DNA of 64,000 bases from Deinococcus aestuarii (GTDB lineage Bacteria; Deinococcota; Deinococci; Deinococcales; Deinococcaceae): the NCBI RefSeq assembly GCF_018863415.1, contig NZ_JAHKSN010000001.1, positions 496,001 to 560,000 of the forward strand, in the 5' to 3' direction. The notes beneath the pieces are model-generated. The model was not told the origin of the DNA. It saw nothing but the letters and a program-made list of their open reading frames with translations, and made no database searches. The position numbers and the translations under genes were made by a program. The first letter of the stretch is position 1; the number at the start of each line of letters is the position of its first letter. Below, piece by piece: positions 24,598 through 35,688 of the stretch.

Positions 24598-25678
24598 GGG
24601 GCACGTCCCCGGTGCCGAGGGGCTCGGGCGGGAGCGGCACGAGGGGCAGGGTGTCTTCCAGCAGGCCGCGCAGCAGGGGCGCGAAGGGCGCCGTGTCCGC
24701 CACGCAGCCCAGGTGCCCGTGCGCCGAGTCGAACTCCAGGTGGGTGTGGGGCACGCCCGCCGCCCGACTCGCCTCGGCGAAGGTCCGCATCTCGGCCGAG
24801 GGGAAGAACAGGTCGCCCCGGATGTTCACCGTCAGGAGCCGCAACCCCGCGTTCCGCCAGCGGGCGAAGAGGTCGGGGCGCGGCGCCACCTCGTTCAGGT
24901 CATGCGTCTCCACCACCCGCGCGATGTCGAGGATGTGCGCGAGGCTCGCCGTGCCCGCCCGCGTTCTCAGGTACGCCTCGAAGTCGGCCTCCCGGAAGGT
25001 GCGCTCCAGCGCCTCCGCCCCCAGCCCGAAGAGCGAGATCAGCCGCAGCGCCCCGGTAAGCCCCCCGGGGGCGGCCACGTCGCGCAGCAGCGGCCCGAAG
25101 GCCCCGCGCAGCACCGGCCCCGCGCACGGGCTGGTGCCGACGGCGGCCACCCGCGGGGCGAGGTCCGGCGACCGGGCCGCCCACTGGAGGGCCTGCATTC
25201 CCCCGAAGCTGGGGCCGACGACGGCGTGCCACCTCTGGGCGCCCAGGTGCCGCAGCAGCGCGAGTTGCAGGGCGTGGAGGTCGGCGAAGGTCCAGGCGGG
25301 GAAACGCTCCGCCCACGGGCCTCCCTCCGGGTGCGCGGTATCCGGCCCGGTGGTCACCACCCGGGGGTCGTGGACCTGCACGTTGGACAGGGTGTTCATC
25401 GCCACCACAAAAAAGCGGTCGGTGTCCACCGCGCGGCCCGGTCCGATCAGGGAGTCCCACCAGCCGGGCACCCCGTCCGCGTCCACGCCCGCCGCCTGGG
25501 ACGTGCCCGTGTAGTAGTGGCACACCAAGACGGCGTTGTCGCGCGCCGCACCCAGCCGTCCCCAGGTCTGCACGCCCAGCCGCACGGGCACGCGCTCGCC
25601 GCCGAGCGGAGCCGTCACCTCCAGCGTGAACGCCCCCGGCGGTGCCCCGCCCGCCTGGCCCTCTTCGTCTTGTCGCAT
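24590..25678 (-). CDS. MetX-like alpha/beta hydrolase (homoserine O-acyltransferase family)
   Basis: A 362-aa member of the homoserine acetyltransferase superfamily. NAVLVCHYYTGTSQAAG takes the place of the usual LTG-SH block. The nucleophile Ser is in VVGPSFGGMQALQWAA, the acid in NIRGDLFFPSAEM, and the His in DSAHGHLGCVADT. Departures from canonical MetX (GGSMGGMQ, GHDAFL) make true homoserine acetyltransferase activity uncertain; related proteins act on other acyl-CoA or esters. First gene of the run into scoAB. TACCCT 8 nt upstream supports ATG 25678. Confidence 0.75.
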   Translation of the reverse strand: MRQDEEGQAGGAPPGAFTLEVTAPLGGERVPVRLGVQTWGRLGAARDNAVLVCHYYTGTSQAAGVDADGVPGWWDSLIGPGRAVDTDRFFVVAMNTLSNVQVHDPRVVTTGPDTAHPEGGPWAERFPAWTFADLHALQLALLRHLGAQRWHAVVGPSFGGMQALQWAARSPDLAPRVAAVGTSPCAGPVLRGAFGPLLRDVAAPGGLTGALRLISLFGLGAEALERTFREADFEAYLRTRAGTASLAHILDIARVVETHDLNEVAPRPDLFARWRNAGLRLLTVNIRGDLFFPSAEMRTFAEASRAAGVPHTHLEFDSAHGHLGCVADTAPFAPLLRGLLEDTLPLVPLPPEPLGTGDVPHA

Positions 25679-25686
25679 TACCGAAG

Positions 25687-25692
25687 AGGGTA
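25687..25692 (-). promoter_or_regulatory. -10 box (TACCCT) of the MetX-like/sco unit
   Basis: Minus-strand TACCCT is 8 nt before ATG 25678, giving a leaderless or nearly leaderless transcript. Confidence 0.45.
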
Positions 25693-25744
25693 GGAGGGGG
25701 GCGTTACGGGGCGGTCACAGGGCAGGGTGGGCCCGGGGTGTAAC

Positions 25745-25771
25745 AGACGAGTAATGTCTCTCCCCTACACT
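25745..25771 (+). promoter_or_regulatory. Promoter of the liv operon
   Basis: TACACT (25766-25771) lies 11 nt before the livK ATG, with GAGG just before the start. AGAC (25745-25748) and GTCT (25756-25759) form a small inverted repeat upstream that could be an operator. No clear -35 was seen. Confidence 0.45.
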
Positions 25772-25782
25772 CCGAGGCGAAC

Positions 25783-26943
25783 ATGAAAAAGATGCTTCTG
25801 ACGGGCGTTTTGCTCGCGCTCTCCAGCGCGGGCGCGGTGAAGGTGGGCGTGCTGCTTCCCCTCTCGGGAGCGAGCAGCGTCTCCGGTCAGGCGGCCAGGA
25901 ACGGCTACCTCCTGGCGCTGGACGAGATCAACAAAGCGGGCGGCGTGCTCGGCAAGCCCCTGGAGCTGGAGTTCGCCGACGACGGCTCCTCCCCCGCCAA
26001 GGCCGTGCCCGAGTTCGTCAAGCTCGTGACCGTGGACAGGGTGGACTTCATGGCGGGCGGCGTGAGCAGCGCCACGAGCATCGCCATCAGCGGCCCGGCC
26101 AAGCAGTACAACACCTTTATGGCCTGGATCGGCGCGGCGGCGGTGCCCGTCGAGGACGCCTTCGCCGACCACCGGTACTTCTTCCACTACCACCCCTGGT
26201 CGTACTACAACTTCGAGGCGATCCTGGGGTACTTCAACACCCTCAAGACCCAGAAAAAGGCGCGCAACATCGCCATCGCCTACGAGGACGGTCCCTTCGG
26301 CAGCGCGGGGATAGGCGACACGGTGGCGGCCTTCAAGAAGGCGGGCTTCAACGTCGTGATGACCGAGAAGTTCAAGACGGGCAGCGGCAACTTCGGGCCG
26401 CTGATCAGCAAGGCGAAGGCCGCCAGGCCGGACATCTTCTACTGGGTGGGCTACGACACCGACGCCCTGCCGCTCGCCACCGAGATCAAGCAGCAGAACC
26501 TGCAAGTCGGGCTGGTCTACGGCACGCCGCCCTCGTGGCCGGTGGGCTTCGAGAAAAACCAGCTTGCCGACAACATCGCGGGCCTGAGCCTGTGGCTTCC
26601 CTCCAGCCCGCAGGCCGAGAGCCGCAAGTTCGTCGCCGCCTACCGCAAGAAGTTCGGCAACGTGACCGAGGAATACTTCGCGCCCCTCGCCTACGTGAAC
26701 CTCAAGACGCTCGCCGCCGCGATCAATCAGGCGGGGGGCACCGACAAGGACAAGGTGGCCGCCGCCCTCGCGGGGACGAACACGCCCACGCCCTTCGGCC
26801 CGCTGACTTTCTCGAAGAGCAACAAAACCCAGTACCAGGGCTTCAAGGCCGGAAACTGGCTGCACTTCCAGTTCCAGGGGGAGGGCCGCGTGCCGGTCTA
26901 TCCCATCAAGTTCGCGCAGAAGCCGATGGTGTGGAACAAGTAA
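25783..26943 (+). CDS. livK: Branched-chain amino acid-type ABC transporter, substrate-binding protein
   Basis: Periplasmic receptor of the HAAT family (LivK-like), 386 aa. Signal peptide MKKMLLTGVLLALSSAGAVK. The family opening VGVLLPLSGASSVSGQAARNGYLLALDEINKAGGVLGKPLEL is followed by ISGPAKQYNTF and the two-lobe Peripla_BP_6 fold. Ligand could be Leu/Ile/Val, but members of this family also bind amides, urea or aromatics. First gene of livK-H-M-G-F. A repeat-rich 150-bp gap separates it from livH, which may let livK accumulate over the membrane parts. Confidence 0.9.
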   Translation: MKKMLLTGVLLALSSAGAVKVGVLLPLSGASSVSGQAARNGYLLALDEINKAGGVLGKPLELEFADDGSSPAKAVPEFVKLVTVDRVDFMAGGVSSATSIAISGPAKQYNTFMAWIGAAAVPVEDAFADHRYFFHYHPWSYYNFEAILGYFNTLKTQKKARNIAIAYEDGPFGSAGIGDTVAAFKKAGFNVVMTEKFKTGSGNFGPLISKAKAARPDIFYWVGYDTDALPLATEIKQQNLQVGLVYGTPPSWPVGFEKNQLADNIAGLSLWLPSSPQAESRKFVAAYRKKFGNVTEEYFAPLAYVNLKTLAAAINQAGGTDKDKVAAALAGTNTPTPFGPLTFSKSNKTQYQGFKAGNWLHFQFQGEGRVPVYPIKFAQKPMVWNK

Positions 26944-26947
26944 ACCC

Positions 26948-27036
26948 TCAGCGGTCAGCCGTCAGCCATCAGCCCGAGAAGGCCCACGCCTCCGCCCCCT
27001 AAGTTTTTGCTGATCGCTGAAAGCTGAGAGCTGACC
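26948..27036. repeat. Inverted heptamer arrays between livK and livH
   Basis: Four tandem TCAGCNN heptamers (26948-26975) face four GCTGANN heptamers (27009-27036). The two arrays can pair into a long stem around a 33-base loop. A third array of the same unit is in the 5' end of livG. Confidence 0.75.
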
Positions 27037-27093
27037 GCCCCCCGAGCCGTCTCCCCCCGCGAGGCGGCTCGTCACTTCAACGGAGCCTTCCCT

Positions 27094-28924
<1,831 letters not shown>

Positions 28925-28928
<4 letters not shown>

Positions 28929-29697
28929 CAGCGGTCAGCTTTCAGCCGTCAGCGGTCAGCCAGAAGGAAGTCGTGTTGCGGGCCGAGGGGCTGAGCAAGC
29001 GGTTCGGGGGCCTTCTGGCCGTGCAGAACGTCAGCTTCAGCCAGTACGTGGGCGAGATTTTGGCGGTGATCGGGCCGAACGGGGCGGGCAAGACGACGCT
29101 GCTCAACCTGCTCTCGGGCGTGTACCGGCCCTCCTCGGGGCGGCTGCACCTGCTCGGGCGGGACGTGACGCAGGAGAGCATGGAGGCGCGCTGCCACGCG
29201 GGGCTGGGCCGCGCCTTCCAGATCGTGCGGCCCTTTCCCGAGATGACGGTCCACGAGAACGTGACGGTCGGGGCGCTGTTCGGCAAGCGGGGGACGACGC
29301 TGCCGGGGGCGCGCGAGCGGGCTTACGACCTGCTGGAACGCACCGGGCTCGCCGCGCACGCGGACAAGGCGGCGCACGAACTCACCCTACTTCAGGACAA
29401 GCGGCTGGAGGTGGCCCGCGCCCTCGCCACCCAGCCCCGCGTCCTGCTGCTCGACGAGGTGATGGCCGGACTCCGCCCCGCCGAGGCGCAGGAGGCCGTC
29501 GCCCTCGTTCGGAGCGTGCGCGACAGCGGGGTCAGCGTCCTCTTCATCGAACACATCATGCCCGTGGTGCGCGACCTCGCCGACCGGGTGGTCGTGATGG
29601 ACCAGGGGCAGGTGCTGGCGGAGGGCACCTACCGCGAGGTGACGGCGAATCCGCAGGTGGTCGCCGCCTACCTGGGCACCGAGGAGGGACTGCACGC

Positions 29698-29701
<4 letters not shown>
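28925..29701 (+). CDS. livG: ABC transporter ATPase LivG
   Basis: A 258-aa ATPase of the HAAT importer. Walker A GPNGAGKTT, the Q-loop region, the signature-equivalent LTLLQDKRLEVARALA (the LivG family has a degenerate LSGGQ; here HELTLLQDKRLE), Walker B VLLLDEVMAG and the switch His in LFIEHIMPVV. GTG start in the GTGA overlap. The first twelve codons (VTAVSFQPSAVSQ) are encoded by five copies of the TCAGCNN heptamer, so the N-terminus looks like repeat DNA captured into the gene; conserved sequence starts at VVLRAEGLSKRFGG. Confidence 0.92.
28928..28962 (+). repeat. Heptamer array inside the livG start
   Basis: Five tandem heptamers (ACAGCGG, TCAGCTT, TCAGCCG, TCAGCGG, TCAGCCA) begin at the second codon of livG. 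They belong to the same family as the arrays between livK and livH. Confidence 0.75.
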
Positions 29702-30453
<752 letters not shown>

Positions 30454-30807
30454 GAGACCTGTCAAGCCCCGGGGGCTGTCGGGCGAGTTCGGAATGAGCG
30501 GCCGTGGGAGAGGGCGTGGGACATGACACCCGCGCCCTTCTCCTGTCCTTCAGCACACGACCTCGAAGGAGGGGGCTCGCCGTATTCCCACTCATTTCGG
30601 CCAGAGTCGTCAAGGGATACCAGCGAGCCTCACTGACCCCCATAGTGTGAAGAACTTAACGAAGCAATTTGCTGTAGAGTCAACAAGACCAGCCGGGACG
30701 GGAAGCCGAACACACCTCATGACAGGGGTGAGGGGGAGGTCGTCGGCTATTTGATTGCTCGGCCTGGTCGGAAGTCTGACCAGTCGGCGGCAGCGGAAGG
30801 GAAACCT
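30454..30807 (+). other. Interval between livF and the inserted flavoprotein
   Basis: No gene seen. The first ~90 bases, with a hairpin, resemble the sequence after the second livF copy. The remainder (about 30600-30760) is more AT-rich than the surroundings. A 6-bp-arm inverted repeat CTGGTC (30764-30769) / GACCAG (30778-30783) sits just before the next gene and could be an operator. Confidence 0.5.
30511..30538 (+). terminator. Terminator after livF
   Basis: AGGGCG-T-GGG pairs with CCC-G-CGCCCT around an 8-nt loop. The homologous hairpin occurs at 32612-32643 after the duplicated livF end. Confidence 0.6.
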
Positions 30808-32112
30808 ATGATTGTGATTTTGGGGGCAGGACCGGCAGGTCTGAGTGCGGCGTATCATCTGGAGCGCGAGTATGTCGTGCTGGAGAAAAATGAGACACCC
30901 GGCGGGCTGTGCCGTTCGTTCGAGCTGGGGGGCCTGACCTTCGATTTGGGGGGGCACGCTTTTTTTACGAGGCACGAGCCTGTGCGCGAATTACTGTGGA
31001 ACCTGCTGGATGGGGCCGTTTACACCCAGCCACGCTCCGCCTGGGTGCACTCGCACGGCGCGGTCGTCCCCTATCCGTTTCAGGCCAACCTGCACGGCCT
31101 CCCGCACGAGATCGTGCACGACTGCCTGCTGGGTCTGCATGAGGCGGCGCGGCAGGGCGAGCCGGGCGAGGCGACCAACCTGCTGAGCTGGATCGGGGCG
31201 ACCTTCGGGTCAGGCATCGCGCGGCACTTCATGGTGCCTTACAACGAGAAGGTCTGGGCCCATCCCCTCGACGACATCTACCCGGAGTGGACGGGACAAC
31301 GGATCGTCCGCCCGGACTTTGCCGAAGTGCTCGACGGGGCCCTGCGGCGCCGGGACTTCACGTCCTTCGACAACGCCCAGGTCAGCTACCCGTTGCGGGG
31401 CGGCTTCGAGGGCTTCTTTACGCCCCTGGTCGAGGCCGTCAGGCCCAACCTCCGTCACGAGGCGGCGCTGGAACTCGACCTGGAGGCACGCCGCGTGCAC
31501 ACCGACCAGGGCCGGACATACGAGTACGAGGGGCTCGTCTCCACCATCCCGCTCACGGCACTTGTGAGATCGACGCGGCAGGTTCCACCCAAGGTCCAAG
31601 AGGCGGCGGATCGGCTGCGGCACAACTCGCTGCACCTGGTGAATCTGGTATTCGGCCGTCCTGCCATGACCGAGATGCAGCGGCTGTACTCCGCCGACCC
31701 CCGCGACCCTTTCCACAAGCTCGTGTTCAACGCCAATTCCACCCCCCGGCCTGGCGGGGCCCCGGGCTTTTCCGTCCAGGCGGAAGTGTCGTTTTCGGCC
31801 CACAAGCCGGTGGACCGTGAGGGCCTGTTTGAGCGGGTGCTGGACTCGTTGACCCGCATGAACGTGATCGGCGCCGGAGAGCGGCCGACCGCCAGCTCGG
31901 TGGTCACCCTCCCCCTGGCGTACCCGGTGTACGACCACGCCTGGGCAGACGCGCGCCGGACCATCCTTGACCACTACGCCGCCCACGACGTGCATTGCGT
32001 AGGCCGTTTCGGTGAATGGCTCTACATCAACTCCGACGGTGCGGTGCACCGGGCGATGAACGTGGCGCGGCGGCTCTCGGAGAACCCGGTATCCACGGGT
32101 TTCCAGGCCTAG
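30808..32112 (+). CDS. FAD-dependent NAD(P)-binding Rossmann oxidoreductase (UDP-galactopyranose mutase/protoporphyrinogen oxidase-like)
   Basis: A 434-aa flavoprotein. The N-terminal dinucleotide-binding motif is VILGAGPAGLSAAYHLE, then VVLEKNETPGGLCRSF and the second FAD block FDLGGHAFFT. MVPYNEKVWAHPLDDIYPEW resembles proteins of polysaccharide loci related to UDP-galactopyranose mutase and to amine/protoporphyrinogen oxidases. ATG 30808 follows GGAAGGG. It lies between livF and a duplicated livF 3' end, and its upstream DNA is AT-richer, so it was probably acquired. Substrate unknown; a role in surface sugar or isoprenoid oxidation is possible. Confidence 0.75.
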   Translation: MIVILGAGPAGLSAAYHLEREYVVLEKNETPGGLCRSFELGGLTFDLGGHAFFTRHEPVRELLWNLLDGAVYTQPRSAWVHSHGAVVPYPFQANLHGLPHEIVHDCLLGLHEAARQGEPGEATNLLSWIGATFGSGIARHFMVPYNEKVWAHPLDDIYPEWTGQRIVRPDFAEVLDGALRRRDFTSFDNAQVSYPLRGGFEGFFTPLVEAVRPNLRHEAALELDLEARRVHTDQGRTYEYEGLVSTIPLTALVRSTRQVPPKVQEAADRLRHNSLHLVNLVFGRPAMTEMQRLYSADPRDPFHKLVFNANSTPRPGGAPGFSVQAEVSFSAHKPVDREGLFERVLDSLTRMNVIGAGERPTASSVVTLPLAYPVYDHAWADARRTILDHYAAHDVHCVGRFGEWLYINSDGAVHRAMNVARRLSENPVSTGFQA

Positions 32113-32255
32113 CCGGACAAGGCGTACGCAACCGTGTCGCTCTCGGGAGAAGGAACGTAGGGGGAAGGTCTCGGTCTTCCAGTAAAGCCGAACTTCCGCG
32201 ACTCACCCCCTGAGCCCCGCCAGAAGGTCAGCCCTTCCTCCTCCAGGGTTGTGCC

Positions 32256-32330
32256 ACGAAGTGACCCCCTGCCCCTCGCCCTGCTCGCACTTGCCGCCTG
32301 TGCTCCGAGGCAGACGGCCCATACCCTGCG
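32256..32330 (+). pseudogene. Remnant of lipoprotein gene 5' end
   Basis: Aligns with the first ~75 bases of the SGNH lipoprotein gene at 32758, including the lipobox region and PRQTAH. The start codon is ACG and there is one extra base, so it is not translatable as such. In the last 50 bases, 7 positions differ and 6 of these are synonymous. It joins directly to livF sequence at the shared GCG (32328-32330). Confidence 0.75.
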
Positions 32331-32593
32331 CGCTGATGGCCCGCCCGAGCGTCCTGGTGGTGGACGAGCCCTCCCTGGGTCTCTCGCCGCTGATGACCCA
32401 GACGGTCTTCGAAGCGCTGAAGGCCGTCAACCAGGAGGGCGTGAGCGTCCTGCTCGTCGAACAGAACGTCGGCCTGAGTCTCAAGCTCGCTGGCCGCGCC
32501 TATGTCCTTGAAAACGGGCAGGTGGTGAATACGGGAACGGGGGCGGCGCTGCTGGCGGACCCGAAGGTGCGGGAGGCGTACCTGGCGCTGTAG
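32328..32593 (+). pseudogene. Duplicated 3' end of livF
   Basis: Matches 30188-30453 with five differences. All are third-position synonymous changes, and the stop is TAG instead of TGA. It lacks Walker A and the ABC signature, so it cannot be an ATPase. It retains the final ~85 codons of livF in an open frame (a 32249 ATG precedes it in frame), but nothing suggests a function. Confidence 0.85.
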
Positions 32594-32611
32594 AGCGAGG
32601 GGCAGAGGGCG

Positions 32612-32643
32612 AAGGGCGTGGGACGTGGCACTCCCGCGCCCTT
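32612..32643 (+). terminator. Terminator after the duplicated livF end
   Basis: AAGGGCG-T-GGG pairs with CCC-G-CGCCCTT around a 10-nt loop. Counterpart of the hairpin after livF itself. Confidence 0.6.
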
Positions 32644-32757
32644 GGCCGTAGGAGGGGTCTCCTCCGTGCAGTCGGAGGGCGCCGGGGAAGGGTAACCTCT
32701 GCGAGAAGACCCGGAAACCGTCAGGCCGACTTCCCTCCTCCCGACCAAGGTGGTGCC

Positions 32758-33825
32758 ATGAAACGACTCCTGCTCCTCGCCCTGCTCGCGCTCGCGGCCT
32801 GCGCCCCGAGGCAGACGGCCCACACCCCGCGCCCGGACGCCGTGCCCTTTACCCGCTACGTGGCGGTGGGTGACAGCATCACCGCCGGGTTCCAGTCGGG
32901 CGGGCTGACGGCGGCGTCGCAGCGGGCGGCCTACCCCCGGCTGCTGGGCGAGCGGGCGGGACTGAACGTCCCCATGCCCGAGGTGCGGGACCCGGGCTGT
33001 CCCCCCCCGGTGGGCGTGACGGGGCAGAGGAACTGCGCGTTGCGCCAGCCCGGCGTCGTGTCCCCGGTGGTGGCCGTGCCCGGCGCGAAGGTGGGTGACG
33101 TTCTGCGCAGCACCGACACGCGGGTGACCGACCCCGACCCGCAACTCTACGACGCCGACCTCTACCGGGCCATCCTGGGCCCCGGCACCACCCAGCTCGA
33201 AGCGGCGCTGGCCCGCCGTCCCCTCTTCGTCACCGTGTGGATCGGCAACAACGACGTGCTCCTGCCCACCCTGCGCGGACGGCCCGACCAGTCCACGCCA
33301 CTGGAGAGCTTCCGCGCCGACTACACGGCGTTGGTGAACCGGCTGCTGGCGGGGGGCGCCCGTTACCTCGTCTTGATGACGGTACCGGACGTGACGCGGG
33401 TGCCCGCACTGATCTCGGTGCAGCGGCTTCGACTCGCCGGGCTGGTGGACGACAGTTGCCGGGGGCAGGACGTGTCCTTCGGCAGCGTCATCGTGGCGCG
33501 GGCCAGCCGGGAAAACCCCCTCTCCTGCACTTCCCCCGAGGCGCTGACCGGCGCCGAGTACGCGCAGTCGCAACGCATTGTGGAGGGCTACAACGCCGCC
33601 ATCCGCGAGATCGCCGCCGCCCGCAGGGTCCCCGTCTTCGACGTGACGCGGGTGCTCGACACGCTGCCGAAACCTCCCCTGATCCCCACCGCGTCCTCCC
33701 CCTTCGGGCGGTCGTTCAGCCTCGACGGCGTGCATCCAAGCAGCTTCGCGCACGAGCGTTTTGCCCGGGAACTGGCTGTGTTCATGAATGGGCAGTTCGG
33801 GACGGATTTGGACACGCGGCGTTGA
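32758..33825 (+). CDS. SGNH/GDSL-family hydrolase lipoprotein
   Basis: A 355-aa exported esterase-type protein. Signal peptide with lipobox LAAC (Cys15), block I GDSITAGF (Ser40), block III GNND and block V DGVHPSSFAHE with the catalytic Asp/His pair. Likely anchored to the cell envelope and acting on acyl or carbohydrate esters. Two Cys pairs (GCPPP...NCAL, DSCRG...LSCTS) could form disulfides. Its 5' end has a broken copy 500 bases upstream. The convergent immunity-like gene follows. Confidence 0.88.
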   Translation: MKRLLLLALLALAACAPRQTAHTPRPDAVPFTRYVAVGDSITAGFQSGGLTAASQRAAYPRLLGERAGLNVPMPEVRDPGCPPPVGVTGQRNCALRQPGVVSPVVAVPGAKVGDVLRSTDTRVTDPDPQLYDADLYRAILGPGTTQLEAALARRPLFVTVWIGNNDVLLPTLRGRPDQSTPLESFRADYTALVNRLLAGGARYLVLMTVPDVTRVPALISVQRLRLAGLVDDSCRGQDVSFGSVIVARASRENPLSCTSPEALTGAEYAQSQRIVEGYNAAIREIAAARRVPVFDVTRVLDTLPKPPLIPTASSPFGRSFSLDGVHPSSFAHERFARELAVFMNGQFGTDLDTRR

Positions 33826-33862
33826 GGCCCGACCTCGTTTTTGACGGTAGGGCGCCGAAGGA

Positions 33863-33894
33863 GGGAACCCGCCGTCATTCCATACCGGGTTCCC
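33863..33894. terminator. Hairpin at the end of convergent genes
   Basis: Nine-bp perfect arms GGGAACCCG (33863-33871) and CGGGTTCCC (33886-33894) overlap the stop of the Imm7-like gene, 37 bases past the lipoprotein stop. Likely bidirectional. Confidence 0.6.
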
Positions 33895-34282
33895 AGGCGT
33901 CCTCGACGGTGGAGATGACAGGCGAGAGAAAAGGATCAGGGTGATCTATGAGTCGTCCTCGTGCCATCACCTTGATGGTGAAATCATCGTTGCCTCGTTC
34001 CGAGTCGCGCCAGTCCATCACGCCATAGGAGCCGGGCGCCTCTGACGCCACGGAGACGAGCAGGTCATCTAACTCTGGACCGTAGGACCCCCTGCGGTTG
34101 AGGTTGCCGTGGACGAACAGAAAGTACGTCCCGTTCATGGGCCGGACTTCTGCGGAGGCGGAGGACTCCCAGCCCAATCTCCGGATACGTTCCCGGAGGC
34201 GCGCCACGATGCCCCACATCTTTTGATCGTCTATCTCAGAGGTTGAATCCCGAAGCGCGAACCATCCGTGAAATTCGAACAC
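33875..34282 (-). CDS. Imm7-like immunity protein (orphan)
   Basis: A 135-aa acidic protein that begins VFEFHGWFALRDSTSEIDDQ and continues with a helix (MWGIVARLRERIRRLGWE). This N-terminal EFHGW-x-x-LR pattern is that of the Imm7 family of polymorphic-toxin immunity proteins. Later it has NGTYFLFVHGNLNRRG and VMDWRDSERGNDDFTIKVMARG. GTG 34282 starts two bases after the stop of the upstream hydrolase. The open frame continues much further upstream only because of GC bias. No toxin gene is adjacent, so it would be an orphan defence against neighbours' toxins. Confidence 0.65.
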   Translation of the reverse strand: MFEFHGWFALRDSTSEIDDQKMWGIVARLRERIRRLGWESSASAEVRPMNGTYFLFVHGNLNRRGSYGPELDDLLVSVASEAPGSYGVMDWRDSERGNDDFTIKVMARGRLIDHPDPFLSPVISTVEDAWEPGME

Positions 34283-34284
34283 CC

Positions 34285-35025
34285 CTACCCCCCCGTCAGG
34301 AACCGCGCCGTCTCCCGGTACAGCATCTCCACCGCCTCCAGCGAGTCGAAGGTGTGATTGGCGCCGGGGATAGCCACCGCATCGCAGCCGAGGGCCTGGG
34401 CATAGCGGACCCCGAAGGCGGGGGGGCACACCTGGTCGGCGTCGCCGTGGAAGACGCGGGCCACGCCGCCCCAGCGGGTAGCCGCCTCCAGGGGACGCAG
34501 GCGCGGCATCTCCAGCAGAAACTCGCGCCCGACGGGCCAGCCGCCGTAGTCGAGGATCACGGGCGGGGCGTAGCCGCCGCGCAGGAGGGGCAGCCACAGC
34601 TCGGGCAGGGCGGGGGCCCACAGGGCGAGGCGGTGGGGCCGCACCCGCTCGGCGGCGAGGGCCGCGACGAGACCGCCCATCGAGAAGCCCAGCAGCATCA
34701 CCCGCTCGGGGTCGAGCAGGGGCAGGCCGCGCACGTAGTCGAAGGCCGCCTCCACGTCCTCGACCTCGCGGGCAACGGTCATCTCGTTGAATTCGCCCTC
34801 GGACTCTCCGCTGCCCCGGAAGTCGAAGCGCAGGGACGCCACGCCCCGGGCCGCGAGAAAGCGCGAGAGCAGGGGCAGCAGGCGGTGGTCGCCGCCCCGG
34901 TTGCCGGTGAAGCCGTGCAGGATGACGGCGGCAGGCCACCCCGGCGCGGGCCGCTCGCCTTCGGGGACGTGGACCATGCCGTAGACGCGCTGGGCGCCCA
35001 CCTTGAACTGCGCGAACTGTTCCAT
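34285..35025 (-). CDS. Alpha/beta hydrolase (YqiA/dienelactone-like esterase)
   Basis: A 246-aa hydrolase. Oxyanion HGFTGNRGG, RFDFRGSGESEGEF, nucleophile Ser in LLGFSMGGLVAAL, acid in FHGDADQVCPP and His in PGANHTFDS. The pattern is that of short-chain acyl esterases such as YsdF/Est1E or feruloyl esterases. CATCAT ends 6 nt before ATG 35025, a leaderless-type position. The Imm7-like gene follows with a two-base gap. Confidence 0.85.
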   Translation of the reverse strand: MEQFAQFKVGAQRVYGMVHVPEGERPAPGWPAAVILHGFTGNRGGDHRLLPLLSRFLAARGVASLRFDFRGSGESEGEFNEMTVAREVEDVEAAFDYVRGLPLLDPERVMLLGFSMGGLVAALAAERVRPHRLALWAPALPELWLPLLRGGYAPPVILDYGGWPVGREFLLEMPRLRPLEAATRWGGVARVFHGDADQVCPPAFGVRYAQALGCDAVAIPGANHTFDSLEAVEMLYRETARFLTGG

Positions 35026-35031
35026 GCGGGG

Positions 35032-35037
35032 ATGATG
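35032..35037 (-). promoter_or_regulatory. Leaderless -10-like box (CATCAT)
   Basis: Minus-strand CATCAT ends 6 nt before ATG 35025. First base departs from the TANNNT form, as in the P450 promoter. Confidence 0.35.
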
Positions 35038-35124
35038 GCAGAGGGCCGGGGGGAAGTGGCGCGCGTGAGAGGACGGGCACGAGAGGCCTAACCTCCGCTC
35101 AAAGTACGCCTGTTCCCTCCCGCC

Positions 35125-35144
35125 TACACTGCCCGGAAAGGAGG
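35125..35144 (+). promoter_or_regulatory. -10 box and ribosome site of the flavin-reductase-like gene
   Basis: TACACT (35125-35130) is followed by AAGGAGG (35138-35144) and ATG at 35149, so this transcript has a short leader with a strong ribosome site, unlike its leaderless neighbours. Confidence 0.5.
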
Positions 35145-35148
35145 CGAC

Positions 35149-35670
35149 ATGACCGAGCCGCAGCACGTGACCGACCCGCAGGAGGCCGCCCAACTGCTCG
35201 CCGAGAAGATCAGGGGGGTGCGCTTCGCCACGTTCACGACCGTCTCGCAGGACGGCAGCCTGCACGGGCGCCCGATGGCGACCCAGGAGGCCGAGTTCGA
35301 CGGTGACCTGTGGTTTTTCACCTACCGCGACAGCCACAAGGTCACCGACATTCAGGCCAACCGGCAGGTCCACCTGGGCTACAACAACCCCGACAAGAAC
35401 CTGTGGGTCGATGTGTCGGGCACCGCCGAGCAGGTGGACGACCGGGAAAAGATGCGCGATCTGTGGAAGCCGCCCCTCAAGGCCTTTTTCCCCGATGGCG
35501 TGGACGACCCCAACCTGACCCTGATCAAGGTCACGCCGCAGCGGGCCGAATACTGGGACGGCCCGGCCAGCGGCATCGGCAAGGTCGTGGCGTTCGCCCG
35601 GACGCTCGCCAGCGGCGGCAAGACGCCCCCCGGCAAGGACGTGAAGCTCGACTTGGAGGGAAACGGCTAA
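35149..35670 (+). CDS. Pyridoxamine 5'-phosphate oxidase-fold general stress protein
   Basis: A 173-aa split-barrel protein of the GSP26 type. FATFTTVSQDGSLHGRPMATQ, DGDLWFFTYRDSHKVTDIQANRQVHLGY and VSGTAEQVDDREKMRDLW are the family blocks. They bind FMN or a related cofactor (F420 or heme in some members). True PdxH residues are not present, so it is not vitamin B6 synthesis. Stand-alone gene ended by a strong palindrome. Confidence 0.85.
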   Translation: MTEPQHVTDPQEAAQLLAEKIRGVRFATFTTVSQDGSLHGRPMATQEAEFDGDLWFFTYRDSHKVTDIQANRQVHLGYNNPDKNLWVDVSGTAEQVDDREKMRDLWKPPLKAFFPDGVDDPNLTLIKVTPQRAEYWDGPASGIGKVVAFARTLASGGKTPPGKDVKLDLEGNG

Positions 35671-35688
35671 GGGTCGAGGAGCCAGAAA

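Noticed and set aside
26948..27036. Heptamer arrays as a CRISPR
   Set aside because: Units are 7 bases without unique spacers, and the two blocks are inverted relative to each other.
32249..32593. Short ABC-type protein from the duplicated livF end
   Set aside because: Lacks Walker A and the signature motif, starts in unrelated sequence, and has no promoter or ribosome site.
32500..33753. 417-aa minus-strand open frame opposite the SGNH lipoprotein
   Set aside because: His/Arg/Gly-rich composition with no family pattern; the plus strand has lipobox and catalytic motifs.
34283..35080. Upstream extension of the Imm7-like frame to 401 aa
   Set aside because: The extension is an out-of-frame reading of the alpha/beta hydrolase; a GTG at 34282 right after the hydrolase stop explains the real gene.
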